Positions 27,238 through 33,911 of a stretch of DNA of 35,044 nucleotides are shown one piece after another. Each line of letters begins with the position of its first letter. The first letter of the stretch is position 1. The position numbers were made by a program, and so were the translations under genes. Under the pieces are notes generated by a model, which ran no database searches, had not been told where the DNA came from, and worked only from the letters and a program-made list of their open reading frames with translations. Source of the DNA: Piscirickettsiaceae bacterium (GTDB lineage Bacteria; Pseudomonadota; Gammaproteobacteria; Nitrosococcales; Methylophagaceae); NCBI GenBank assembly GCA_013215775.1, contig JABSQO010000019.1:1-35044 (forward strand), written 5' to 3'.

Positions 27238-27258
27238 TTATATAGATATTCTATATAA
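27238..27258. promoter_or_regulatory. Perfect 21-base palindromic operator candidate
   Basis: Arms TTATATAGA and TCTATATAA are perfectly complementary around a TAT centre. It lies 26 bases upstream of the rhodanese ATG and overlaps that gene's predicted -10 box, in the divergent region shared with the ABC permease. The AT-rich, dyad form resembles ArsR-type (for example BigR-like sulfide sensors) operators, but no regulator gene is in the window. Confidence 0.6.
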
Positions 27259-27276
27259 GAATTAACTAATAAACAA
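27248..27276 (-). promoter_or_regulatory. Predicted promoter of the rhodanese-MNIO operon
   Basis: On the minus strand TTGTTT (27276-27271) and TAGAAT (27253-27248) are 17 bases apart. The -10 box lies inside the palindrome, so a bound protein would block transcription. Predicted by eye. Confidence 0.45.
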
Positions 27277-27291
27277 AAACAGTTTTATACT
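27262..27291 (+). promoter_or_regulatory. Predicted promoter of the DppB-type permease gene
   Basis: TTAACT (27262-27267) and TATACT (27286-27291) are 18 bases apart, 28 bases before the ATG at 27319. The -35 box is next to the palindrome, so both divergent genes could respond to one regulator. Predicted by eye. Confidence 0.45.
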
Positions 27292-27318
27292 GTCAGCACT
27301 AAATTAAAAGAGAGCTTT

Positions 27319-28299
27319 ATGTTTGCTTATATTATAAGAAGAATTTTGTACGCATTCCCTATCTTAATCGGTGTGAACGTGCTGACTTTTGCCTTGTTTT
27401 TCATGGTCAATACACCTGATGATATGGCGCGAATGCATTTGGGTGTAAAGCATGTTACTCAGGAATCAATGGATGCTTGGAAACAGGAAAGGGGCTATGA
27501 CAAAGCATTATTGTGGAATTCTGAGAGTGATGGACTAGCTAAAGCAACGGACACCATCTTTTTTAATAAATCATTAAGTCTTTTTGTCTTTGATTTTGGC
27601 CAAGCAGATGATGGTCGTGATATTGGTGCAGATATTCAGACCAGAATGTGGCCAAGTTTAGCGATAGCGATACCCATATTTGTAGTGGGATTGTTGGTCA
27701 ATATTACTTTTGCATTATTAATGGTGTTCTTTAGAGCAACCTATGTGGATTTAGGTGGTGTTGTTATCTGTGTCGTTATCATGTCAATTTCAAGCTTATT
27801 TTATATTATTGGTGGCCAATTCCTAGTTGGAAAAATGATGCAACTAGTTCCTATATCTGGTTATAGCGAAGGTTTCAGTGCGATTAAATTTCTTATTTTG
27901 CCGGTCTTGATTGGTATTGTGTCGGGTATTGGTGCGGGTTCTCGTTGGTACCGTACATTGTTTTTAGAAGAGATCACCAAAGACTATGTACGTACGGCAC
28001 GTGCAAAAGGTTTATCTGAAATACAGGTGTTATTTCGGCATGTATTAAAAAATGCCATGATTCCTATCCTGACAGGAGCAGTTGTTGTTTTACCAACACT
28101 ATTTATGGGCAGTCTTATTTTGGAATCGTTCTTTGGTATTCCGGGGCTAGGAAGTTATACCATTGATGCAATCCAAGCCCAAGACTTTGCTATTGTACGA
28201 GCGATGGTCTTTTTAGGTTCGGTGCTTTATATCATCGGCTTAGTCTTAACGGACTTGTCGTATACCTTGGTTGATCCGCGAGTTCGTTTGGATGGGTGA
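27319..28299 (+). CDS. ABC transporter inner membrane permease, DppB/OppB type
   Basis: 326 residues. The N-terminus MFAYIIRRILYAFPILIGVNVLTFALF is the typical DppB first helix, followed by an extended periplasmic loop (about 30-110) longer than in DppB. The cytoplasmic EAA loop, which meets the ATPase, is TARAKGLSEIQVLFRHVLKNAMIPIL, and the protein ends with the usual DPRVRL. Neither a DppC-type partner nor an ATPase is next to it; the following gene is a DUF455 protein overlapping its stop. It may work with the lipoprotein at 751, which also lacks a partner, but this is inferred. Confidence 0.88.
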   Translation: MFAYIIRRILYAFPILIGVNVLTFALFFMVNTPDDMARMHLGVKHVTQESMDAWKQERGYDKALLWNSESDGLAKATDTIFFNKSLSLFVFDFGQADDGRDIGADIQTRMWPSLAIAIPIFVVGLLVNITFALLMVFFRATYVDLGGVVICVVIMSISSLFYIIGGQFLVGKMMQLVPISGYSEGFSAIKFLILPVLIGIVSGIGAGSRWYRTLFLEEITKDYVRTARAKGLSEIQVLFRHVLKNAMIPILTGAVVVLPTLFMGSLILESFFGIPGLGSYTIDAIQAQDFAIVRAMVFLGSVLYIIGLVLTDLSYTLVDPRVRLDG

Positions 28300-29083
28300 T
28301 TTACGACAATCCGCATTAGTTTGCTTACAGCTAACCGATCCACTCAGTAAAGTTGAGTACACCAGAACGCTTTATCAATCTTGGTTAAATGGTGAATTAA
28401 CCATATCTAATGATGAATTACCGGTACCTGATGTCGCCGGTTACCCTGAAAAGCCGAAATTGGTGGCACCAAAGGATTTGCCTAGACGGCGTAATAGTGC
28501 GAAAACAGGTGTAGCAACACTGATTCATGCCATCACTCATATTGAATTTAATGCGATTAACTTGGCTTGGGATGCCGTTGCACGTTTTCCAAATTTACCG
28601 CGGCAATTCTATGATGACTGGGCAAGAGTGGCTTCTGAAGAAGCAGAGCATTTTGTATTATTACGTGAACACCTAATTTCATTAGGTTATGACTATGGTG
28701 ATTTTCCGGCACACAATGGTATGTGGGAAATGGCACAAAAAACACACCATGACCCATTGATCCGTATGGCACTTGTCCCTAGAGTCTTAGAGGCTCGTGG
28801 CTTGGATGTAACGCCTAAAATGATGGATAAATTACGAGGCAGTGGTGATTTTCGAGCAGTTGAAATATTAGAAATTATACTGCAGGAAGAAATTGGCCAT
28901 GTCGCCATTGGAACCCGTTGGTTTAATTATCTGTGTGAACAGCGATCAGTTGATCCTTTAATGACCTTTAAGGATTTATTGGATAATTATTTTGATGGTC
29001 GATTACGGGGCCCATTCCATATTGAAGCACGTAAACAAGCCGGTTTTACCGATGCTGAATTGGCGTTAATCGAAGGTCGGTAA
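28292..29083 (+). CDS. DUF455 family ferritin-like protein
   Basis: 263 residues from the ATG at 28292; a TTG at 28271 would add seven residues deeper in the permease gene. The ATG overlaps the permease stop by eight bases, so translation is probably coupled. The helical core has di-iron-type motifs: HIEFNAINLAWDAV, SEEAEHFVLLREHL and LQEEIGHVAIG, matching DUF455 (PF04305), relatives of the MiaE tRNA hydroxylase. The reaction is unknown. It ends directly against the convergent small membrane protein gene with no spacer. Confidence 0.88.
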   Translation: MGDLRQSALVCLQLTDPLSKVEYTRTLYQSWLNGELTISNDELPVPDVAGYPEKPKLVAPKDLPRRRNSAKTGVATLIHAITHIEFNAINLAWDAVARFPNLPRQFYDDWARVASEEAEHFVLLREHLISLGYDYGDFPAHNGMWEMAQKTHHDPLIRMALVPRVLEARGLDVTPKMMDKLRGSGDFRAVEILEIILQEEIGHVAIGTRWFNYLCEQRSVDPLMTFKDLLDNYFDGRLRGPFHIEARKQAGFTDAELALIEGR

Positions 29084-29386
29084 TTAGGTTATTTTTTTCC
29101 TTGATATGTGACCAAAAACTTTTGAGATAACCATAAAGTTTACCAGAATAAAAAACAGGCCGATTCCCCATGAAAGCTTATTCGGAACAACAAATAGACT
29201 TGCGTTAGGCAATGCCATAATGATTTCACCATGACTGGGGATAAAAGCAGGCATGGTGAGTGCGCCAATCACAGTAGTGACAAATCTAAATGAACGATTC
29301 GATTGTTTTTTTCGGGTGAATAACCAGACAACAATGAATGCAATGACATAGAGTAATAGCAATGAATCATTTATTTCGAATCTCAT
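29084..29386 (-). CDS. Small membrane protein of unknown function
   Basis: 100 residues with two or three hydrophobic helices (LLLYVIAFIVVWLF, VIGALTMPAFI, WGIGLFFILVNFMVISKVF) and basic connecting segments. I do not recognise a family. It overlaps the rnfH stop by four bases (ATGA), so it belongs to the ratA-rnfH operon. In enteric bacteria the neighbour here is bamE, an unrelated lipoprotein. Its stop codon abuts that of the convergent DUF455 gene. Confidence 0.7.
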   Translation of the reverse strand: MRFEINDSLLLLYVIAFIVVWLFTRKKQSNRSFRFVTTVIGALTMPAFIPSHGEIIMALPNASLFVVPNKLSWGIGLFFILVNFMVISKVFGHISRKKIT

Positions 29387-29703
29387 GAAGAGGCTTTATC
29401 CTGTATCGCTTTCTTTCGTTCCAACTCCGCTTTTTGGCGACGTGATTCTTTTGGATCAGCAATAAGTTTTCGGTAAATCTCTATGCGGTCTTTATCACGA
29501 AGAGTCGCGGTAAGCTTACACATTTTGCCGAAGATACCGATTTTATCCGTACTCAGATCAATTTGTGGATAACTTTCTAATATGCCAGATCGTTTAATAA
29601 CCTCTTCAACAGTGGAATCTGTAGGCGTATCTAAATATAAAATTACTTGTTCGTCGGGTAGGGCATAAGCAACTTCAACACTGATAAGATTAGTCGTTTC
29701 CAT
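29383..29703 (-). CDS. rnfH: RnfH family protein
   Basis: 106 residues from the ATG at 29703 (METTNLISVEVAYALPD), which has AGGA five to six bases upstream; a longer reading to 29736 would overlap ratA by 47 bases. It has the ubiquitin-like fold of RnfH (VEVAYALPDEQVILYL, IGIFGKMCKLTATLRDKDRIEIYRKL ending with basic residues). The function is poorly known; it is regularly linked to ratA, as here (14-base overlap). Confidence 0.9.
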   Translation of the reverse strand: METTNLISVEVAYALPDEQVILYLDTPTDSTVEEVIKRSGILESYPQIDLSTDKIGIFGKMCKLTATLRDKDRIEIYRKLIADPKESRRQKAELERKKAIQDKASS

Positions 29704-30139
29704 ATATTTCCTGAGCACGTTTGCAAAAGGCATCAACTAATGAGCCTGATATTTGAGTAAAAATAGGGCTTAATGCCAAACCAATTAATCGGTTAGAGAA
29801 AGCAAAGTCCATATCTAGCTGAATACGACAGCCTTGATTATTGCCGATCATTTGAAACTGCCAATGGCCTTCCAAATATTCAAAAGGGCCATCAATGAGC
29901 TCAATATCAATTGCTTCACCTTGTATCAGTGTGTTTCGTGTTGAAAACACATGATGAATTCCACCTTTAGCCAGCTCTAGTGAGGCCGAGATAACCTCAT
30001 CAGTTTTATTGATAATGGTACTACTACGACACCATGGTAAAAAAGAAGGGTAAGCTTCGATATCGTTCACCAGATCAAACATTTGGTCTGGTGAAAATAA
30101 CACCAGTGAACTACGCGTAATACGATTAGTCGTCGACAT
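29690..30139 (-). CDS. ratA: RatA/START-domain protein (COQ10-like)
   Basis: 149 residues with the START/polyketide-cyclase-like fold (FSPDQMFDLVNDIEAYPSFLPWCRSS). Members are related to the ubiquinone-binding Coq10; the E. coli protein has been described as a ribosome association toxin. It lies upstream of rnfH as usual, and its ribosome-binding site (AAAGAGA) overlaps the stop of the symporter gene. A ubiquinone role is as likely as a toxin role. Confidence 0.9.
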   Translation of the reverse strand: MSTTNRITRSSLVLFSPDQMFDLVNDIEAYPSFLPWCRSSTIINKTDEVISASLELAKGGIHHVFSTRNTLIQGEAIDIELIDGPFEYLEGHWQFQMIGNNQGCRIQLDMDFAFSNRLIGLALSPIFTQISGSLVDAFCKRAQEIYGND

Positions 30140-30147
30140 GGATCTCT

Positions 30148-31515
30148 TTAACCTAGTAAATTAATGGCATTTAAAAATACAATAATAACTGCCGCTGGCG
30201 TAATGTAACGAATAAGTATTTGCCAAATTCGGTAAAAAATAGACTTAGTCAGCGCTAATTCTTCCTCTGTACTTGATTGTTTCATTAACCAGCCTGCAAA
30301 AATAGCGATACCGACTCCACCTAGTGGCAGCATGATATTCGCAGTTAAATAATCTAACAACTCGAACATGGTTTTACCGAATAAAATCCAGTGTTGACCA
30401 ATATTAAATGAGAATACAGTTAATAAACCTAATGACCATGTCGCAAAACCAGCATAAACACTAGCACGACGGCGACTAACGTCCCTATTTTCAACTAACC
30501 ATGCAATGGCAGGTTCAATTAATGAAATGGCAGAAGTCCATGCAGCAAACACCAGTAGCAAAAAGAACAAACCACCAAATAAAGCACCACCGGCCATATG
30601 TCCAAAAGCAATCGGTAATGTTTGGAAGATAAGACCTGGGCCTGCCCCCGTTTCCAACCCATTAGCAAAAACGAGAGGAAAAATAGCCATACCAGCAAGC
30701 AGAGCGACTGCTGTATCAGCGATGGCAATCGTAATAGCAGCTTTTGCGATGGAGGTGTTTTTAGGGAGATACGAACCATAAACCATAATGGCTCCCATGC
30801 CCAAACTAAGTGTGAAGAAGGCATGACCCATCGCGATCAATATGCTGTCTCCTGATAATTTTGAAAAATCAGCATTGAATAAAAAATGGAGACCTTGACT
30901 GAAATAATCCCCTGTATTGACGGCATAGCCTACCAGCACTAATAAAAGAACAAAAAGAGCAGGCATAATAAATTGTACTAACTTTTCTAAACCGCCTCTC
31001 ACACCGCGTGAGACGACAACCATAGTCAAGACTATAAAGACGGTATGCCAAGCGAGTAATCGCTCGGGGTCACCTGTCAGTGCAGCATAAATACTACGTG
31101 AACCATCCGCAGTGACACCTTCAAAGACACCAGAAAAGCTACGAAACACATAGGCCAAAGCTTGACCGGCAATAACGCTGTAATACGATAAGATGATGAA
31201 GCCGGCAATGACACCCGTCCAACCAAGATACATCCAAGCAGGATGCTGTTTTTCTTCGTGAGCTAAAGAACTCAAGCTGTTAACAGGGTTTTGTCGGCCG
31301 CGACGACCCAACATGACCTCTGCCATCATAAGAGGAACACCAATACAGGCGATACAAAGCAAATAAACCAGAACAAATGCGCCACCACCGTTTTCACCGG
31401 TGATGTAGGGGAACTTCCAAATATTGCCTAAACCAACAGCAGAACCTGTTGCGGCAAGAATAAATGCCCAGCGAGATGACCATTGGCCATGAATCGAGTT
31501 AGCAGGTCTACTCAT
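30148..31515 (-). CDS. Sodium-dependent neurotransmitter-symporter-family transporter
   Basis: 455 residues from ATG 31515; a TTG at 31527 would extend by four residues. About eleven membrane helices. The start (WSSRWAFILAATGSAVGLGNIWKFPYITGENGGGAF) is the NSS/SNF sodium-binding signature seen in LeuT. Family members import amino acids or related compounds with Na+. The substrate is unknown. It is followed after eight bases by ratA, an addition between smpB and ratA compared with E. coli. Together with pomAB it fits a sodium-using marine cell. Confidence 0.93.
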   Translation of the reverse strand: MSRPANSIHGQWSSRWAFILAATGSAVGLGNIWKFPYITGENGGGAFVLVYLLCIACIGVPLMMAEVMLGRRGRQNPVNSLSSLAHEEKQHPAWMYLGWTGVIAGFIILSYYSVIAGQALAYVFRSFSGVFEGVTADGSRSIYAALTGDPERLLAWHTVFIVLTMVVVSRGVRGGLEKLVQFIMPALFVLLLVLVGYAVNTGDYFSQGLHFLFNADFSKLSGDSILIAMGHAFFTLSLGMGAIMVYGSYLPKNTSIAKAAITIAIADTAVALLAGMAIFPLVFANGLETGAGPGLIFQTLPIAFGHMAGGALFGGLFFLLLVFAAWTSAISLIEPAIAWLVENRDVSRRRASVYAGFATWSLGLLTVFSFNIGQHWILFGKTMFELLDYLTANIMLPLGGVGIAIFAGWLMKQSSTEEELALTKSIFYRIWQILIRYITPAAVIIVFLNAINLLG

Positions 31516-31598
31516 AAATAGTCTCAAATTACCTAAAATATTACTGGTTTTATTAAAATTTATTTAAATGGCTTAAGCCACGAAGCAATATAGCATTA

Positions 31599-31604
31599 TA
31601 TAAT
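31599..31604 (+). promoter_or_regulatory. Likely -10 box of smpB
   Basis: A perfect TATAAT ends six bases before the smpB ATG. No Shine-Dalgarno site precedes the ATG, so the transcript may start at or near the start codon (leaderless). No good -35 box at usual spacing is seen. Confidence 0.4.
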
Positions 31605-31610
31605 AACCAG

Positions 31611-32093
31611 ATGGCAGCGAAAAAAAACAAAAAGAAGACTAATGGTAATAGCACGATTGCTCAAAATCGTCGTGCGCGACATGACTATTTTCTCGAAGAT
31701 AAATTTGAAGCAGGCATTGTCCTAGAAGGTTGGGAAGTGAAAAGCATGCGCGATGGACGCTTACAACTTAACGAAAGTTATATTGTGATGCACCGTGGCG
31801 AAGCATGGTTACATGGTGCGCACATCTCACCAATGTTGTCAGCATCAACTCATATTCATCCAGATAATATCCGCCGCCGCAAACTATTACTCAATAGAAT
31901 TGAACTGAATAGATTGATTGGCGCAGTTGATCGCAAAGGCTATACCATCGTTCCGGTCGCCATGTATTGGAAAAGGGGTCGAGCAAAGCTTGAAATTTCC
32001 TTAGCGAAAGGGAAACAACACCACGACAAACGTGCTTCCGCTAAAGATCAAGATTGGGCGCGTGAGAAAGCACGTATTTTCAGAAACAAATAA
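31611..32093 (+). CDS. smpB: SsrA-binding protein SmpB
   Basis: 160 residues. It binds tmRNA and brings it to stalled ribosomes. The core [38 protein letters not shown] and the basic C-terminal tail ([26 protein letters not shown]) are canonical. The ssrA gene follows after 58 bases. The opposite-strand symporter and ratA genes flank it upstream, a common neighbourhood. Confidence 0.98.
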   Translation: MAAKKNKKKTNGNSTIAQNRRARHDYFLEDKFEAGIVLEGWEVKSMRDGRLQLNESYIVMHRGEAWLHGAHISPMLSASTHIHPDNIRRRKLLLNRIELNRLIGAVDRKGYTIVPVAMYWKRGRAKLEISLAKGKQHHDKRASAKDQDWAREKARIFRNK

Positions 32094-32125
32094 CGATTGT
32101 TCTAGCAGTGAAACATTCACTCATT

Positions 32126-32131
32126 TATACT
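32126..32131 (+). promoter_or_regulatory. Possible -10 box for ssrA
   Basis: TATACT lies 20 bases before the mature tmRNA 5' end. A precursor starting near 32138 would be trimmed to it by RNase P. No clear -35 box is present, so confidence is limited. Confidence 0.35.
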
Positions 32132-32151
32132 GTCTTTATCGTAATACTTTA

Positions 32152-32510
32152 GGGGGCGACCTGGTTTCGACGTGGGTTACAAAACTTAAGGTGCATGCCG
32201 AGTATGTTGGTTCTTCTCGTAAAACAGACTGACAAAATGATAGTTGCAAACGATAACAACTACGCCCTAGCAGCTTAGGCTTGCTAGCCTCTGACTGAAG
32301 CCGTACTTATGCGTTCAGATTTCAGGGGTCGATTCTCATAAGATAAGCTTGACGTATGCTTGGTACTGATAGACTAAAACCTTAACAAGATCGCTATTTG
32401 TTTTCCCTGTCCATTGGGTAGCTTGTAGTTAAAACAATAGATGGAATAAGCATGTAGAGCTGAAAGCGGAGGATTTGCGGACGCGGGTTCGATTCCCGCC
32501 GCCTCCACCA
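32152..32510 (+). ncRNA. ssrA: Transfer-messenger RNA (tmRNA)
   Basis: About 359 nt in one piece. The 5' end GGGGGCGACCTGGTTTCGAC pairs with the 3' CGCCTCC before CCA to form the acceptor stem (one G-U pair), and GGGTTCGATTCCC forms the T-arm. The tag reading frame is at 32246-32278. It rescues stalled ribosomes with SmpB, whose gene is just upstream. The CCA is encoded. Its 3' end is a known target of integrating elements, and a defence gene set follows downstream. Confidence 0.97.
32246..32278 (+). other. tmRNA proteolysis-tag reading frame
   Basis: Starting at the GCA resume codon the frame reads ANDNNYALAA and stops at TAG. The E. coli tag is ANDENYALAA, so only the fourth residue differs (Asn for Glu). 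The terminal ALAA needed for ClpXP recognition is preserved. Confidence 0.9.
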
Positions 32511-32520
32511 AACATAAACA

Positions 32521-32543
32521 AACCACCCTTGGGTGGTTTTTTT
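32521..32543 (+). terminator. Rho-independent terminator of ssrA
   Basis: AACCACC and GGTGGTT form a GC-rich stem with loop CTTG, followed by a run of seven T. It starts ten bases after the tmRNA CCA end. Confidence 0.9.
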
Positions 32544-32596
32544 ATATTTGTTAGAAACGTGGAATCAGAACACGCAGGGTTCACAAAATTGTCAGG

Positions 32597-32623
32597 AAAA
32601 GCAATGTTCCCGACATTGCTTTT
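32597..32623. repeat. Perfect 11-base inverted repeat
   Basis: AAAAGCAATGT and ACATTGCTTTT enclose the loop TCCCG. The T-ending right arm makes it a terminator-like hairpin on either strand. On the minus strand it could end the mrr-side transcript; on the plus strand it could be the first hairpin of the structured region that follows. Confidence 0.6.
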
Positions 32624-32630
32624 GCATACA

Positions 32631-32783
32631 CTCCATCCATGGAGATAAACAATTTTGGACATCCGATAGGATGGGCCGAAGGTCGAAGCTCAGGCATGAG
32701 CTGAGTAATTCCCGCCGCTACCGGTCTAACGTAGGCCAAGAAAGACCATTAAACCTCGCCACCATGCGGGGTTTTGTGTTTTT
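32631..32783 (+). other. Structured non-coding region, candidate small RNA gene
   Basis: No credible gene lies between 32511 and 32954. Within it, successive short hairpins appear on the plus strand: CTCCAT/ATGGAG (32631-32644), CATCC/GGATG around GATA (32660-32673), AGCTCA/TGAGCT around GGCA (32687-32702), GGTCT/AGACC (32722-32746), and then a terminator-type hairpin at 32752-32773. The order hairpins-then-terminator is what a small RNA would show, but it may instead be a remnant of an integrated element. I cannot assign an RNA family. Confidence 0.35.
32752..32783 (+). terminator. Terminator-like hairpin
   Basis: AACCTCGC and GCGGGGTT (one G-T pair) enclose the loop CACCAT, followed by TTGTGTTTTT. 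It would end a plus-strand transcript, yet no plus-strand gene ends here, which supports a non-coding transcript upstream. Confidence 0.6.
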
Positions 32784-32832
32784 AAACTCCAGTAATGTCC
32801 AATAAAGACTATAGATTTCCCACCATGAATGA

Positions 32833-32852
32833 TGGTAACTTTAGTGGTAACT
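32833..32852 (+). repeat. 12-base tandem repeat unit with TGGTAACT
   Basis: TGGTAACT occurs at 32833-32840 and 32845-32852, 12 bases apart. The related but inverted TTAACCA follows near 32860. It might be a protein-binding site of an integrated element; nothing else supports this. Confidence 0.3.
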
Positions 32853-32954
32853 CCTACTATTAACCATTGCCTTAGCGGACACTATTCTCAATGGTGGCAG
32901 TTACACTGAGCATCTGAAAAATACTATCAACGCTATAGAAATTGTAGTGCTCTA

Positions 32955-33872
32955 CTAAACGTCATCAAAAAAGTCAGTATCAATAGCCTTTACGCGATAA
33001 GTTTCTTTCGTCGCTACACCAAGGTTATGCTCAACCATTAAAGAGGCTAGTTTCTCACCATCAATTAGCACAACCTTCTTTTCGATCATTTCAATGTAAT
33101 CAAGGGCATCTTTACTAAATCGGCTAGTAGTTATGAACACACCTTTTCTAGCACGTTTCATTTCTAACGCACCTACAAAGGCTTGTAGGTCGGGTCTACC
33201 GATAGCATTATCGGTGTAACGTTTCGCTTGTAGATAGATTGTATCTAAACCTAAAGGGTCATCATTGATAAAGCCATCAACACCACCATCAGCGGTGTAT
33301 TGCGTGGTTTCCCCCGATTCTTTACTCCAACCTCCGTAGCCCATCGCGTGCATTAGCTGAACTACAAGATTTTCTAAAAATATAGGATCTTGATCTTTTA
33401 CCAACTGGAGTAATTCACTGGTTAAACTAGATTGAATTTCTAAATGAGCATTTTCTAAACGCTCAAGTGGATCGGTAGCATCTTCTGATTCGTTTAGCTG
33501 TTGCTCTGTACTGACTACTTTGGGCTTAGCTTTATGGAACTCAACAAACTCAGGAGATATTTCTTTTAGGTATTTAACATTAAAGTATTCAGGCTGATCT
33601 TTTAAAACCTGTAAACCATGCTCAGTGATTTGAACATGACTACGTTTAGGGTCTAACAATAAACCTGCTTTCTTCATATAGGTTCTTGCCCAGCCACAAC
33701 GGTTTTTTACCACTGTCTGTTTCCCAGAAGGGAGTAACTGGCGTTTCTCATCATCGCTTACATCAAAATGCTTACACACATCTTCATAAGCTTCATTAAA
33801 ATGATGAACTTCTCCATCTTTTAGGGATGAAAGAAGGGGTCGCATACATTGTTGAAAGTCTGGTATTGGCAT
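32955..33872 (-). CDS. Mrr-type restriction endonuclease
   Basis: 305 residues. The N-terminal 100 or so form a winged-helix DNA-binding domain (MRPLLSSLKDGEVHHFNEAY, WARTYMKKAGLL, ITEHGLQVL). After a linker, the C-terminal Mrr catalytic domain (about 160-280) has FLENLVVQLMHAMGYGG, the PD-(D/E)xK-like Asp199 in GGVDGFI and Gln215-Ala-Lys217 in YLQAKRY, then RKGVFITTSRFSKDA. Such enzymes cleave modified (methylated) foreign DNA. AAGGAA precedes the ATG. No methyltransferase is adjacent, fitting a modification-dependent type IV enzyme. It lies 39 bases after the AbiEii-like gene and near ssrA, suggesting an acquired defence island. Confidence 0.87.
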   Translation of the reverse strand: MPIPDFQQCMRPLLSSLKDGEVHHFNEAYEDVCKHFDVSDDEKRQLLPSGKQTVVKNRCGWARTYMKKAGLLLDPKRSHVQITEHGLQVLKDQPEYFNVKYLKEISPEFVEFHKAKPKVVSTEQQLNESEDATDPLERLENAHLEIQSSLTSELLQLVKDQDPIFLENLVVQLMHAMGYGGWSKESGETTQYTADGGVDGFINDDPLGLDTIYLQAKRYTDNAIGRPDLQAFVGALEMKRARKGVFITTSRFSKDALDYIEMIEKKVVLIDGEKLASLMVEHNLGVATKETYRVKAIDTDFFDDV

Positions 33873-33911
33873 GTCTATTCCTTGAACCTTAATTTCTAGT
33901 GTTGCTTATAA

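Noticed and set aside
32032-32232. 66-residue plus-strand ORF across the smpB end and the ssrA start
   Set aside because: It runs through the smpB 3' end and into the structured tmRNA, without a ribosome-binding site or a recognisable product.
32429-32662. 77-residue minus-strand ORF over the tmRNA 3' end with a GGGGNRTRVRK-like stretch
   Set aside because: This stretch arises from reading the conserved RNA T-arm backwards; it is a well-known false ORF pattern at the 3' ends of tRNA and tmRNA genes.
32533-32805. 90-residue plus-strand ORF after ssrA
   Set aside because: It lies over the terminator and several hairpins, with no ribosome-binding site and no family resemblance; the region is better read as non-coding.
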